NCBI GenBank assembly: GCA_030544215.1
Contig: JARZZO010000002.1
Location: 22,815,395 to 22,879,394 of the forward strand
Direction: 5' to 3'
Origin: Zantedeschia hybrid cultivar
Lineage: Eukaryota; Streptophyta; Magnoliopsida; Alismatales; Araceae
DNA: 64,000 bases
Part shown: positions 25,301 to 38,752 of the stretch, in pieces
Position numbering within the stretch: position 1 is the stretch's first letter
How the letters are laid out: the number at the start of each line of letters is the position of its first letter
The notes under the pieces: model-generated
What the model saw: only the letters and a program-made list of their open reading frames with translations
What the model was told of the DNA's origin: nothing
Databases searched by the model: none
Program-made: the position numbers and the translations under genes

Positions 25301-28300
25301 TCCCTTCAAGTAGATTGTGTCTGTATTCAAGAAACCAAGTTGAGGACTATGGATGATTCTATATTGAGAATGTTGGGGGTCTCTGCCATGACAAGTTATG
25401 CAGTCTGTCCGGTAGGGGTGTCAACATGCTGGGCTTGGGTCGGGCTTAGCAAAGCCCAAGTCAAGCCCATCAAGAAAAGTGAGGCTCAAGCCTGGCCCAA
25501 GCCCACTTCTTTATGCTTAAGCCCACACCCGGCCCAAGCCCAAAATAACTTGGGTTTCGGGCTTCAATATAAGAGGAATTAATTCCTTTATTTAAAAATA
25601 TGTTATCTATCATATTAACAAGAATTGGTGTAACCCCCTCACCCATTAAAAAAAGAAATCTTCAAGGTCATCATATTCAATAATGCACATAAAAAATAAA
25701 ATTAGTTAATCATATTTTGGCCTTTCATGTTTAGTATAAAACACATCTTTATAAAATCAAAATTTACCATAACACTTTGATCAAATATTGATTAACTTAC
25801 ACCAAAATGTTATAATGATTATGATGCATATGATTATTTTGAAGGTGTCATAAAGATTTGATCTTTTATAAAAGCAAAACTTACCATAGCACTTTGATCA
25901 AATATTGATTAGCTCACACTAAAACATTATAATGATTAATGGTGCATCCGATGATTTTGAAGATATCATAAAGATGTGAACTCTATAACGTAATTGTCAC
26001 TATGTCTAATATTCTTTAGTAAGTACATGTATAGGGAACTTTCTTGAATTTACAATAGTTGAAACATTAGTCCAAAATGTTCGTACATAAATTAATTTGT
26101 ATGATATATGTGTGCAAATGAATGATCTTGTTAGTGTGAACACGTATATCTTATACAAATTTCATTACCATTCTTTAAATTTAATATTTATGGGGCTTTT
26201 TGGGCTTTCAGGCTCGGACTTGACAAAGCCCAAGCCTGGTCCATTTTAGGGATCGGGCTTAAAATCAAAGTCCAAGCCCAGCCCAAAAATGAAATGGGAT
26301 CAATTTTAATACCCAAGCCCACTTAATCGGGATCGGGCTGGGCCGGGCTTTTGGGTTTTTGGGACCCATTGACAGCTGTTGAACCCAAAAAATAATCTTA
26401 TGTGCAGATTCGCAGATTTGCACCATATGAATGGGCATGCATGTGCAGACGACTCATACTCACATCGATGTGAGATTTCCATAAGAAAATACATATGCAT
26501 ACGCATAGTGGCATGCTCATAAAGAACCATGTTATGCCAACAAATAAAATGTATGCCTATGATATAGATGAATATCAAAAATGCGTAGAGCCATGGGCTC
26601 GCATTACGAGGGCAATGGAGTGGGGAACATACCTAGGCCAAGAAGGCCTTGATCAGATTTTTTTTAAGGAGCCTAAGACAGCCCCAAGTCTTTTGCTTCG
26701 GCTCCCGAGGTCAATTTCCGAACCGCCGTTGCAACCCTCGATAGTGCGACCCGAAGGGAGACCCTAAATGCAGCGACAAACGGGGCACCGAATGCTGCAA
26801 AACAGAGGTCAAAATCAGTCCCTAAGCGGGTCAAAATCAGTCCCAAAGTGGACTAAAATCTGTCCCGGAATGGGGTGCAATCGGTCCTAGAACTCGCCCA
26901 AAATGGCCCCGAAAGGGAGGCCCAATAATGAGAGGGACATGCCCAATAAGTGGCTCAATGGGGGAGCCCAAAATGAGGCCCAATAAGCACCCCAAATAGG
27001 CCCAAGATCAGTCCCGAAGTGGACTGAAACCTGTCCCGAAATAAGGTGAAACCAGTCTTAGAACTCACCTAAATCAGCCCCAAAAGGGAGGCCCAACAAT
27101 GAGGAAGATAGGCCCAATAAATGGCTCTATGTGGGAGCCCAAAATGAGGCCCAATAAGCACCTCTAACAGGCCCAAAACCAGCCCCCACAAGGGTACTAA
27201 ACCTGCAAACCAGAGAAAAGAAAACCTCCAAAAAATTCCCCAAAACAGCAAGAGGGCATGTGGACCCCCTCTCTCTTCCCCCCTTTATTTAAATAGGAAT
27301 GAGGGGGGTGGAGGAGAGAGAGGGGTAACCGGTGGGCCCCCCCCCCCCACCGGTTGGGGAACCCCCCCACCAGTTCCAAGAGGGAAACCGGTGGGGGGGG
27401 GGAAGGAGGTTTCCCTCCACTTCTCTTCATATTTTAAATTTTAAAATGGGGAGGGGATTAATTAGGGTGAAGGAATTAATGGGGGAGTCTTAACCCCATT
27501 CACACATGGGTTAAGAATCCCATGTGGAACCAAGGAATTCCAGATCGGATCGGGTCCCCGAATCGGGACCCGCCGATCCCGATCCGACTCGGATCGGATC
27601 GGCCGAGTCGGCCGATCCAGATGAAGTCTGGCCAGTCCGACTCGGCCAGATTAAAAAATAATAAAAAATTAAAAAAAATCAGAAAAAAATCAGGAAAAAA
27701 TAAAAAAAAATCAGAAAAAATTACATACATATTATTCAATTGATGTACAATAAGAATGAATGCAATTCATGTACATCCATAAAAAACCCTAAACCCTAAA
27801 CCCTAAAACCCTAAACCCTAAACCCTAAAACCCTAAAACCCTAAACCCTAAACCCTAAACCCTAAAACCCTAAACCCTAAACCCTAAACCCTAAAGCCTA
27901 AAGCCTAAAGCCTAAAGCCTAAACCCTTAACCCTTAACCCTTAACCCTTAACCCTTAACCCTTAACCCTTAACCCTTAACCCTTAACCCTTAACCCTTAA
28001 ACCCATAAACCCATAAACCCTAAAACCCTAAACCCTAAACCCTAAATCCTTAACCCTTAACCCTAAAACCCTAAACCCTAAAACCCTAAACCCTAAACCC
28101 TAAACCCTAAAACCCTAAAACCCTAAACCCTAAACCCTAAACCTAAACCCTAAACCCCTAAACCCTTAAACCTTAAGGGGGGGATCGGGACCGGCCCGAA
28201 CCGGACCAGATCGGGTCCGGACCGGCCGATCTGGCCGGTCTGGCCCCTATTTGGTCCGGTTCGGGCCGATTTCGGCCGTTTTTTTTTTTTTTTTTCAAAT

Positions 28301-31300
28301 CGGTGGGGGGGAACAGTGAAATCCCCCCCGAATCGGATCGGAACCCGCCGATTCCGCAATCCATGTGTGGAACCCTCTTTAAAACTCATCCTAAACCCCT
28401 TTCACATGGGGCCAAGACATGGAGTTAATAGGCCTAAACCCTTTTCACATTGGCCTAAAACCCCTAAAACCCCAAAAATCTGAAAACCCCCTCATTAATG
28501 GGCCTTGAAAAGAGAAAAAGGAAGGGAGAATGGGGAGGGGAAGACCCCCCCACCGGTTCCCCAAAACCGGTGGGGAGACCCCCCACCGGTTCCCAACTGG
28601 TGGGGGGCCCAACCGGTGGCACCCCCTCCACCGGTTGGAATCGGTGGGGGTGCCCACCGAGCCCTCCCCCTCTCTCCTTTGTTTGCTCTCTCTCTCATCC
28701 CTCTTGCCATCCATTGGCCAATTTGAAATAAAAAATAAAAAGAGGGGAGGAGAGAGGCTATAACCGGTGGCACCCCCCACCGGGTTGAGAATTCGGGCCT
28801 ATAAATAGGACCCCTTGGCCCCCTAAATGAACACAGATGCATACATACAGAAAAACCCGTATACACAAGGGTGAAATTGTGAGAGAGGGTGCTGCCCATT
28901 TGAAGACCAAATTCGGGTTTTTAAACCCGGATTTGCTGCGATTTTGAGAGATCTTTCTTTCGTCCTGGAGAGCCCTCTCTCCTAAGGTTCAATCCTAAGG
29001 GGAAGCTCTGCCGGATTTTTTTGTAAAAATGCCTTATTATAAGGCGAATTGCTGTCGAAATGAAATCTGAATTTGTGTGCTTGTGTGTGTCATTAAAATT
29101 ATATAATTACCATCATATTTTAAAAGTAATGTACATATATATCTAATTTCATAAAACAAAAAAATCTGTGTACACCTTCAACTTAACCTTAACCTCACTC
29201 CATAAATAAATCAAATATAAGTTCAGAAATCTTAATAAAATCATACTTGAGCCTAAAATAATTTACAATTAATTAATTAATAAAAATTCATGAAATTAAT
29301 TAAAAATCAGGAAAAACCAGGAAAAATTAGTAAAATCTGTAAGAAAACAGTAAAAATCTGAAATATAATATAAAAGTCATAATAAGCCCAAATACTCTCA
29401 CATGCTTAATTAATTAATTAATTAATTAAATTAATCAAATCAATCTTAAAAAAATGAATAAAATCAATAAGATTAATAAAAAAATCAGAGAGTTAAAAAT
29501 CTGAAAGAACATAAATCATTAACGATATACCTAAGACTTAACATAAAATTACAAAAATACCCCTATGAATAATATTTACATATATAACCCCGAAAATACT
29601 AAAACTCATATCATGAGCGGAATTCCCTTCCATATAATCAGAATATCATTAAATATAAACCCTAGACATAATAACCCGGTTTAGGGTAAAATTACTAAAA
29701 AGCCCTCATACAATTAAAAATCGATTTTATAACTCCTATAAAGTTTGAAACCTCTAAAAATCACTCCTATATGCTTATAGGCTACCATACTTTCATAAAA
29801 CCTCTATAACTCATAAAAAACCTCTAAAAGGTGCATAATTGCAAAAAACCCCCTGTGGGATTAAAAATTTGGAATTAACCCATATAACTTGGAATTAATC
29901 CACCTAACTTAGAATCAATCCTAATAATTGGGAATCAATCCTAAATCACATAAAAAATTGTCCCCGAACCGGGGTGAGGCTAAGGATTCAACCTAAAACA
30001 TGCCTTCATATTCATACGCATGCGCTGCCTGTAGTAGTAGTTTTGCATGATTAAGGGCATCATACGGACGGTTAATCAAGGGTTGCCGAGCAGTTGCTCA
30101 GCGTAATTAACACTGACCGAGGTCAGTGGAGAGCATGGATTGCGGAATCGGCCGATTCCGATCCGAATCGGCCGATTCGGATCGGGATCGGCTGGTTCCG
30201 ATCCGATTCGGGGGGGATTTCACTGTTCCCCCCCCACCGATTTGAAAAAAAAAAAAAAAAAAACGGCCGAAATCGGCCCGAACCGGACCAGATCGGGGCC
30301 GGACCGGCCAAATCGGGGCCGGACCGGCCAGATCGGCCGGTCCGGACCCGATCTGGTCCGGTTCGGGCCTATTTCGGTCCCCCCCTTAAGGTTTAGGGGT
30401 TTAGGGTTTTAGGGTTTAGGGTTTAGGGTTTAGGTTTTAGGGTTTTAGGGTTAAGGGTTAAGGGTTAAGGGTTTAGGGTTTTAGGGTTTTAGGGTTTAGG
30501 GTTTAGGGTTTAGGGTTTAAGGTTTAGGGTTTAGGGTTTAGGGTTTAGGGTTTAGGGTTAAGGGTTAAGGGTTAAGGGTTAAGGGTTAAGGTTTTAGGGT
30601 TTTAGGGTTTTAGGGTTAAGGGTTAAGGGTTAAGGGTTAAGGGTTAAGGGTTAAGGGTTTAGGGTTTAGGGTTTAGGGTTTAGGGTTTAGGGTGGTTTTA
30701 GGGTTTTAGGGTTTAGGATTTTAGGGTTTTAGGGTTTAGGGTTTTTTATGGATGTACATGAATTGCATTCATTCTTATTGTACATCAATTGAATAATATG
30801 TATGTAATTTTTTCTGATTTTATTTTTATTTTTTTCTGATTTTTTCTGATTTTTTTTAATTTTTTATTATTTTTTAATCTGGCCGAGTCGGACTGGCCAG
30901 ACTTCATCTGGATCGGCCGACTCGGCCGATCCGATCCGAGTCGGATCGGGATCGGCGGGTCCCGATTCGGGGACCCGATCCGATCCGGAATTCCTTGGTG
31001 GAGAGAGGTCATATACTCGAATCTTCGCTTGGTTCGAAGTCCCGGATTCCCTGAGGGCTAATCCCAAGCTCTCATAATCCGATAAAACATAAAACCGACC
31101 TATATTCCTCTAGATAAACAAAAAAAATGGATTTCCGAATAATCCGACATAGGAGGAGAGATAATGTCTAGGTCAGGTCCAGACCGGAGGGGTCTAGGAA
31201 ATAGATCCCCCGCAAACAACAGCCCAACTGTCTGGCGGAGGGGGTTAAAGGTGGTCAACTGACTCTGTGGAATGACAGAAAACTTACAGGTGCTGTGAGG

Positions 31301-34300
31301 GATGTGGGTGGATTTTCTTTATCTATGAACTTTGTCAGCAACTGTGGTAACAAAAGTTGGATGGTAACTTCAGTGTATGGGCCTCAAAATGACCAGCAGA
31401 GAAATTGTTTTATACAGGAACTCAATAGGTTACGAGGTTTGTTCAAAGGCACTTGGTGCATCATAGGAGATTTTTAACTGTATTAGGTTTCCTTGGGAGA
31501 GGACTGGAATCAGAATTGGAATGCTTTAACCAATGGATTAGGGAGAATGAAATGATTGATCGAAAACTTCCAAATAGAAGATATGCATGGTTCAATTTTC
31601 AGATCAACAGAATTCAATCTAGACTAGACGAAGCTCTCATTTCTATAGAGTGGTCAAACATGTTTCCAAGCACACACATTAAGGGTCTGAATAGAATGGT
31701 CTCTGATCATATTCCTTTGCAACTTCTGTCAGGAGAAGAAGGCAAAAAACCAAAGCTATTCAGGTATGAGGTAGCTTGGCACATACAGGAGGGCTTCAAA
31801 GAATTAATGATAAAGTGGTGGACAGAAGCTCCTATAGCTGATCATGCTGCATCTACATTCTTGATGAAGCTCAAGTGGGTTAGGAACTGCATCAAACAAT
31901 GGGCTAAACAGACTTGTGGGAAAGCTAATGAGAGAAGACAAGAACTTATGCATCTGATATCTTGAAGTCAAAAGTGAACAAGGTTTTTTGTCTAGTGAAG
32001 AGGGACATGCATTGAGAGAGTACAATATGCAATATAATGAATGTCTGAAAGGAAGATATTAGATGGAAACAAAGAGCAAAAAAAACTTTGGTTGAAAGAA
32101 GGAGATAAAAATACTTCATTCTTCCATGAGGTGGCTAATGCAAAAAAGAGATCTTTAAAGATTGAGCACATTAAAGTTGATGAAGTTGTGATAGATAAGA
32201 AAAAAAGGATATCATGGATCATTTTGTGAGGTTTTATGAACAGCTCTTCAATGAAGAGTCTTTCGAGGCCACGCTTGGAGGAAGGAATTCTCCCAAAGCT
32301 GAAGGTTAGTACAGTTGATGATTTATGTCTGCCGTTCCACGAAGAGGAGGTTAAAGTAGCAGTTTTTAACATCAATCCCAATAAATCTCCAGGCCAGGAT
32401 GATTTTTCTCTTGGTTTTTATCAAATTTTTTGGGAGTTAATCAAGGAGGATTTTATGAAAGTTGTTTTGGAGTTTAAGGACAACCCTATTAGTATCAAAG
32501 GTTTCAACCCTACACATATTGTTCTTATTCTGAAAGAGAAGGTGCAGAAAAGGTAACTGAATTCAGACCAATTAGTTTGCTAAATGCGTGCTATAAGATC
32601 ATCACAAAGGTTATGGCTTCTAGAATAAAAAAGGTCATGGAAAAGCTGGTCAGCAAAAATCAATCTGCATTTATGGAGGGGAGGTACATCGTGGACAATT
32701 ATTAGCAGCTTTTGAAGTCATTCATTACCAAAGAAGTAGGAACAAGAAGGGGGCTTTTTGGAGCTGGATTTTGAAAATGCATATGATTGAGTCAGCTGGC
32801 ACTGCATAAGAAAGACTTTGGAGTTAATGGGTTTTAAGCAAAAATGGATTGCCTGGGTCATGTATTGTATTTCTACAGCAAGATTCTCCGTTTTGATTAA
32901 CGGGGAACCTTGTGGCTACTTTAGTAGTACAAGGGGTTTGAGATGGGGGGATCCTATAACCCCATTTATTTTGATTCTTGTTGGACAGATCTTCAGTTCT
33001 CTGTGGGACAAAGCAGCCGCAGATGGGGTTCGTAGATGGATTCAACTTTGGAAGAAATACTCCACACTCGACTCATTTGCAGTTTGCGGATGATACTCAT
33101 ATTCACCAGACTGGTAGACAGGATTTCGTGCAGAATATTAACAAATTGCTTGTCCTGATTGAACTTATAACGGGACCCAAAATCAATTATGACAAATCTG
33201 AAGTGGTTGGCATCAACATGTCTGATGATAATCTGAAGGGTATTTCTGATTTTATGGAATGCTCTTGATCTAAATTTCCCATCAAATATTTAGGATTGCC
33301 ATTGACTGATGGAGCTATCAAAGTAAGGGACTGGGATCCCTTGGTGAAGAAATTTGAGGTTTCTCTGGAAGGTTGGAAAGGGAAATTCCTTTCAGCAGGT
33401 GGAAGGTTGATTCTTTCTAATTTTCTAAAACTGTTTTATCCTCTTTGGTATCTTATTATATGTCTATTTTTAAAGTCCTGATAACTGTTGAAAAATTATT
33501 GAAAAGGCTAGAAGATACTTCTTTTGGTCTGGAGGGAAAAGGGAGAAAAGAGGTATGCACTTGATTAGGTGGGGAAATGTGTGTAAAAGTAAGGATCAAG
33601 GGAGTGTTGGTTTAACTAGTATCCAGATTTTCAACAAAGCCTTGTTAGCAAAGTGGTTATGGAGGCTTGGGGAAAGAATATATCCATTGTGGAGAGTTAT
33701 GGTCAGGGAGAAATATTTTTAGAATGCCAGTAGATGGGAAATGCACCCCACTAGAAGCTATAATTTGTCCTTTATATGGAAGCACATTCTGAAGTCTGCT
33801 GATATTCTCTCTGTTTCCTTTGAGTTTATACTAGGAAATGGACGGGATATTAGGTTCTGAAGGGATAAGTGGTGCTCTGACATGCCGTTCCAATTTGAGT
33901 TTTCAAACTTGTTTAATATTGTTGAGGATCCTGATGCTTCAGTTTTTCAAGTGATCTCTTGTATTAGCTCTGGTCAATGGAAAACTCTGCTGAGAACAAG
34001 GATTTCCGGGTCGGGTCGGGTACCCGAATCGGGACCTGGCGATCCTGACCTGACTCAATCTGGATCGGCCAGGTCGGTCGATCGAGATGAAGTCCGGCCG
34101 GTCCGACTTGGCCGGATTAAAAAAAAAAATCCAAAAAAATAAAAAAAATCAGAAAAAAATCAGAAAAAATTACCTACATATTATTCAATGGATGTATAAT
34201 AATAATGAATGCAATTCATGTACATCCATAAAAAATAAACATTAAAGACGACTAACTCACTAATAATTCTTGTTGTGTACTAATTAAAAAAGACATTATT

Positions 34301-37300
34301 GTGGAAAAATACCTTAGAAAGATCACATTTGTGATCCTTCATCATCCGGCTCATAAGTTTGAGCTGGCGGACCATAATCTGCCGATATGTATGCTGGATA
34401 TCCATAGCCAAAAAACGAACTAGCTTGTTGGCTTGAACTTTCTCCTGATTGTGCTGGAGGGACATAAATGCCATACTGTATAGGTGGAGGTCCAGAGTAC
34501 CCCTCAGTAGTGTTGCTGATGTCTGAATACGGCAGTGTAGGGGGGTGAAAAATGGGCGGATAAGAAGGTGCATCTTCCCATGGGGGCCAATTATATCCTG
34601 CCTGTCTTTGTTGGCCTTCAAATCCTCCTTGTTGTCCTTGTCGTTGGCCTTGAGTTCCTTCAGAATGACTCGAAGGTGCGGAGTAATCTTCGTATCCTGT
34701 GTAACTGCTCTTAAGTGCAGAACCTCCTGATAGTCCAACATCAGCAACAACGCCATCACCATCACCATCACCATCTCCATCATCATCATCATCATCATCA
34801 ACCTAAGTGGAGTCATCACTCCTCACTCAACTTGTTTTTCTCAACCGCCTTTTTCTACGCTTGTAGGTTTTTCTTTCTGCCTGGTACATGCTGGCCAAGT
34901 GAGGTGGTAAACCTGGAGTGTCTTCAAGTGTCTCTCCAGTCTGTTGAACTCTCCCTTGTTTTTCTTCCGATGGGTCAACTCGTTGTTTAGACGTTCCTTT
35001 TTATTGTTCTTTCTTTTTTGCTGCTAGATGATTGCAGTGAAGGTCTCGCTGGTTCTTTCTCCTTTCTTCTTTATGGATCCACCTGAGTAGCTGATCTCTT
35101 GAGTGCTGGCTGAAAGGCAGAAGTTCTAGCAGTGTCTGCTAGTGTGGCTGACTTTCAACGCTTCTGAAGAACAAGTGCACCTCCTTCTTGTGTTGCCTGA
35201 AATTTAAGATCTCGAGCAACTACTGTATCTAATTCACCTCCTGCCCAACTCCGATCCTAAGGATCAAACTCAGGGTGTGCATCTTTGGCTGCTCTGCTCT
35301 CCACCCAAGAATGCAATGAGTGTCCTTCATCTAACAGTTCATCAATATCAATCTGATGTACATGCTCATCAACTGGTTTGCCAACAAACTCCATGAATCT
35401 CTGTCTTTCAAGTCTCTGTTTTTCCTGAATATGCTTGATTTTTAGGCACATGTTGTAGTGACAGTACACCAACTTCTCCAGCTTAGAAACACCTAATCTG
35501 TTACGAACTTTTGTGTGTAGGAGACTGAATGTACTCCAATTTCTTTCACACTGACTGGAAGAAGTGGTTTGACTGAGTACTCTCACTGCAATATACGCCA
35601 AAGGATTTGTGGCAGTTTGTTTGTAATTAATCTGGATCCACCATTCAGCTGTTGAAAAAAAAGAAGACGACGATATTAATAATGAATTATAGACTGGTAG
35701 TAATTCATTAAATTGAGTATTTGACTATTTATTATGTAATTCACCTGGAGTTGTCCTCGTTATTGCAATCTTGACGTCATCATCTCCATAAATGCCAATC
35801 TTCAATTTAAATATCTTCATCTACAAAATAAATATAAATGGCATAAGTTAATGATAGAAGACTAGATTTTCATAAACTCTTACTTTGTATGTTACCTCTG
35901 CTAAGACATCTATCATTTCATTCGTATTCCTTGATATTCTAGTAATCACGTTAGTTGTGCCTCGAAGGACCTCTCCATCATTATGCACGTTTTCACTATA
36001 CTGATACCTTGGGTTGAAAAAATATCATGCATTTAAATTATGGTTCATTAGTTTTAAAAATAAATGTGATTAAAATTAATTACATAAAATCAACTTAAAA
36101 AGATGAAGAATTAACCAGCAACATAGAGATCATGAAGGAGAGTCGACTCCCATCTATCATCGATGATCCTCCACCATTTGTCATGAGAAGTAGGAAGACT
36201 TTCGCTCAATTACTCTTTTGCTCTATCCATGGCCTCATATAAATATCCCATGTCATTTTTGTTATCTCCATCAACTAACTTCAGAACACGTACCAGAGGT
36301 TCAACCACTTTCAGATAGCGAGAAACTTTATCCCAAAATTTTTTCTCCCCAACTAGCGATTGCACTGCCAAGGCAACTTCTCTAGCATCGGTCTTCAGTG
36401 TCCCTATATGTGCCAGAAACTCGTCAACGTTGACTAACTGGGCCAACTGATGTTTGTATTTACTCAGGCTCTCTAAAGAGATGAAGTGTCCACCTGTATG
36501 TTCTCTCATCATATGTAGGATAATGTTATGACTATAAATAAATCCCGTGATCATCTGAGCATGCTGTACCACCTCAACAACAAAAGGGTCTTTACCTATG
36601 TCCTCCATCATCAAGTCAATAGAATGTGCTGCACAAGGCACCCAGTACAAATGGTGTCTCTTCTGTATTAACAATTTATCGGCTGCTTTGTAGCTTGCTT
36701 CGTTGTCAGTGACTATCTGCACAATATTTTCTTCAGCAATTTCATCTACCACGTCATCCATTAGCCTGTACAAATAATCAACATTCTTTATTCTATTTGA
36801 GGCATCCACATACTTCAAAAAAATAGTGCCCTCATTGCAATATACAAGGAAATTAATTATGGATCTCCTTGTGGTCTATGTCCAACCATCACATATGATG
36901 GTACAACTACGCTCTTTCCACACATTTTTGAAGTTGTCGACCCATACCTTCAAGTCATTATACTCCTCTTCGAGCCCAACATCATAAATGTAACGAGGTG
37001 TGGGGGTCTTTACACTAGGCCCAGCATCTGCAATTGCATCCACCATCGTCTGAAAATATAGACTAGATGTTGTATGTGTTGGTACACCTGCATGTAAAAA
37101 TCATTTCACAATTCCTTTCAAGGCATTTTTTGCTGAGGCCTTGACTCCTTTTAATGCTTGCTTGATTCTAGGCTATCTAGCAGATCTTGATTTGTACAAA
37201 AATTGGTCCATAGGACTGCATGCCACATCTGATGTCCGTCTACAACCCAACATAGAACTAGCAGTCCTGCGACCAGAAGAGTCCCTAGGAATGAATCCCC

Positions 37301-38703
37301 CAGGCTGAGAAGCAGTAGGCACTGATCCATTTGATGATCCTATGCGTCTTCGCCGGTCCTCATCTTTTCTATTTGTCCGCAAACTGGCACGAACAACTTT
37401 GGTGTACTTTGCATCAGGGTCATTTGGATCCTCCTCCTCCTCCTTATTATCATCATCTAAATTGATCGACTACTGAACAGGTAGACTGTAATCCTTTCAT
37501 CTCTGGCGCTCTGATATCTCATCTTGCAAATCCATGTGTTGTTGAGATAATAAATCTTTGTGTGCCTTTTTACCCATCATATAAGTCTTTAATTGAACCT
37601 TAATTATAGTAATCATACAAAAGTTTCAATTTTTAACCCATAATTAGGGTTAATTTTAACTAATTAATGCTAATAACATGTAATTAATGCAAAAAAATAC
37701 ACAATTAGATTCTAATAAGTTCACTTGAGTGTTTGATATACTCAATTGAACCTTAATTACAGTAATCATATAAAAGTGTCAATTTTTAACCCCTAATTAG
37801 GGTTAATTTTAACTAATTAACGTTAATAACATGCAATTAATGCAAAACAATGCACAATTATGTTCTAATAAGTTTAATTGAGTGTTTGGCACACTCAATT
37901 GAACCTTAATAATTACAGTAATCATACAAAAGTCCCAATTTTTAATTTCTAATTAAGGTTGATTTTAACTAATTAACGCTAATAACATACAATTAATGCA
38001 AAAAAATGCTCAATCATGTTCTAATAAGTTTAATTGAGTGTTTGACACACTCAATTGAACTTTAATTACAATAATCATACAAAAGTTCTAATTTTTAACT
38101 CTTAATTAGGGTTAATTTTAACTAATTAACGCTAATAACATGCAATTAATGTAAAAAAATACACAATTATGTTCTAATAAGTTCAATGGAGTGTTTGACA
38201 CACTCAATTGAATCTTAATTACACTAATCATACACAAGTTCGAATTTTTAACTCCTAATTAGGGTTAATTTTAACTAATTAACGCTAATAACATGCAACT
38301 AATACAAAAAAATGTACAATTATGTTCTAATAAGTTTAATTGAGTGTTTGACACACTCAATTGAATCTTAATTACACTAATCATACAAAAGTCTCAATTT
38401 TTAACCCCTAATTAGGGTTAGTTTGGGAGATTTTGTCTAATCAACATGCTAAATTTTTTTTGAACTTAAATATTAATAGATCTACACAATGTACACAATC
38501 ATGCATCAATTCTAATTTTTTGAGAATTTTTTTAAAAATAGATCGAAATATACCTAAACTTGGATCGAGATGCGAAAACAAAATCCGACGTCGACGGCGG
38601 CGGTGACGATGACAACATCGGTGGTGGTAGCTCCTGGACGGCCGGTCGAGGATGACGGGGTGAAAATCCCCTCCTTTCGGTCGAGATCTCAAAGAAAAAG
38701 TGG

Positions 38704-38752
<49 letters not shown>

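Larger units (their letters stand above)
26377..31218 (+). mobile_element. solo LTR 3 (ACCGGT-array family) carrying two telomeric hAT insertions
   Basis: It runs from TGTTGAACCC to CGCAAACA with perfect 5-bp duplications ACAGC (26372-26376 and 31219-31223). It totals 4842 bp, about 3.13 kb without the two inserted hAT elements and their duplications. It is the reverse complement of solo LTRs 1 and 2, with TATAAATA on the + strand at 28800-28807. ACCGGTGGG-type motifs lie upstream (27320-27420, 28540-28790), and an AT-rich region with TAATTAATTAATT follows. It is inserted about 10 bp inside the right end of the TAGGGG element. Confidence 0.85.
25413..31227. mobile_element. TAGGGG-end hAT element, copy 1, disrupted by a solo LTR
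   Basis: The left end is TAGGGGTGTCAACATGCTGG. The right end, beyond the nested LTR, is TTGACAGC joined to CCAA at 31224-31227; its complement starts TTGGGCTGTCAA. Target octamers are CTGTCCGG (25405-25412) and CTGTCTGG (31228-31235), 7 of 8. The element's own DNA is only about 970 bp: GGGCTTGGGTCGGGC-type subterminal repeats at both sides (25430-25560, 26190-26360) around an AT-rich core. It is non-autonomous. The LINE frame is restored exactly when it is excised. Confidence 0.85.

Noticed and set aside
27523..28374. 9-bp TSD (Mutator type) for the GATCGG elements
   Set aside because: With 9 bp each pair has the same last-base mismatch. Moving that base into the element gives perfect 8-bp pairs in all three copies and a CA terminus, which fits hAT.
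28445..28899. Long ORFs in the ACCGGTGGG arrays (also 12162-12690, 21292-21697 and 58919-59227)
   Set aside because: Open on both strands because of composition; they lie in the LTR promoter region and have no domain.
27784..30746. Chromosome-fusion relic or real telomere
   Set aside because: Two arrays in opposite orientation could suggest head-to-head telomere fusion. Each array is instead inside its own hAT element with perfect TSDs, with solo-LTR sequence between them that continues across.
37588..38420. CRISPR-like array
   Set aside because: The repeats are contiguous 156-bp tandem units without unique spacers, in plant DNA inside a hAT element.
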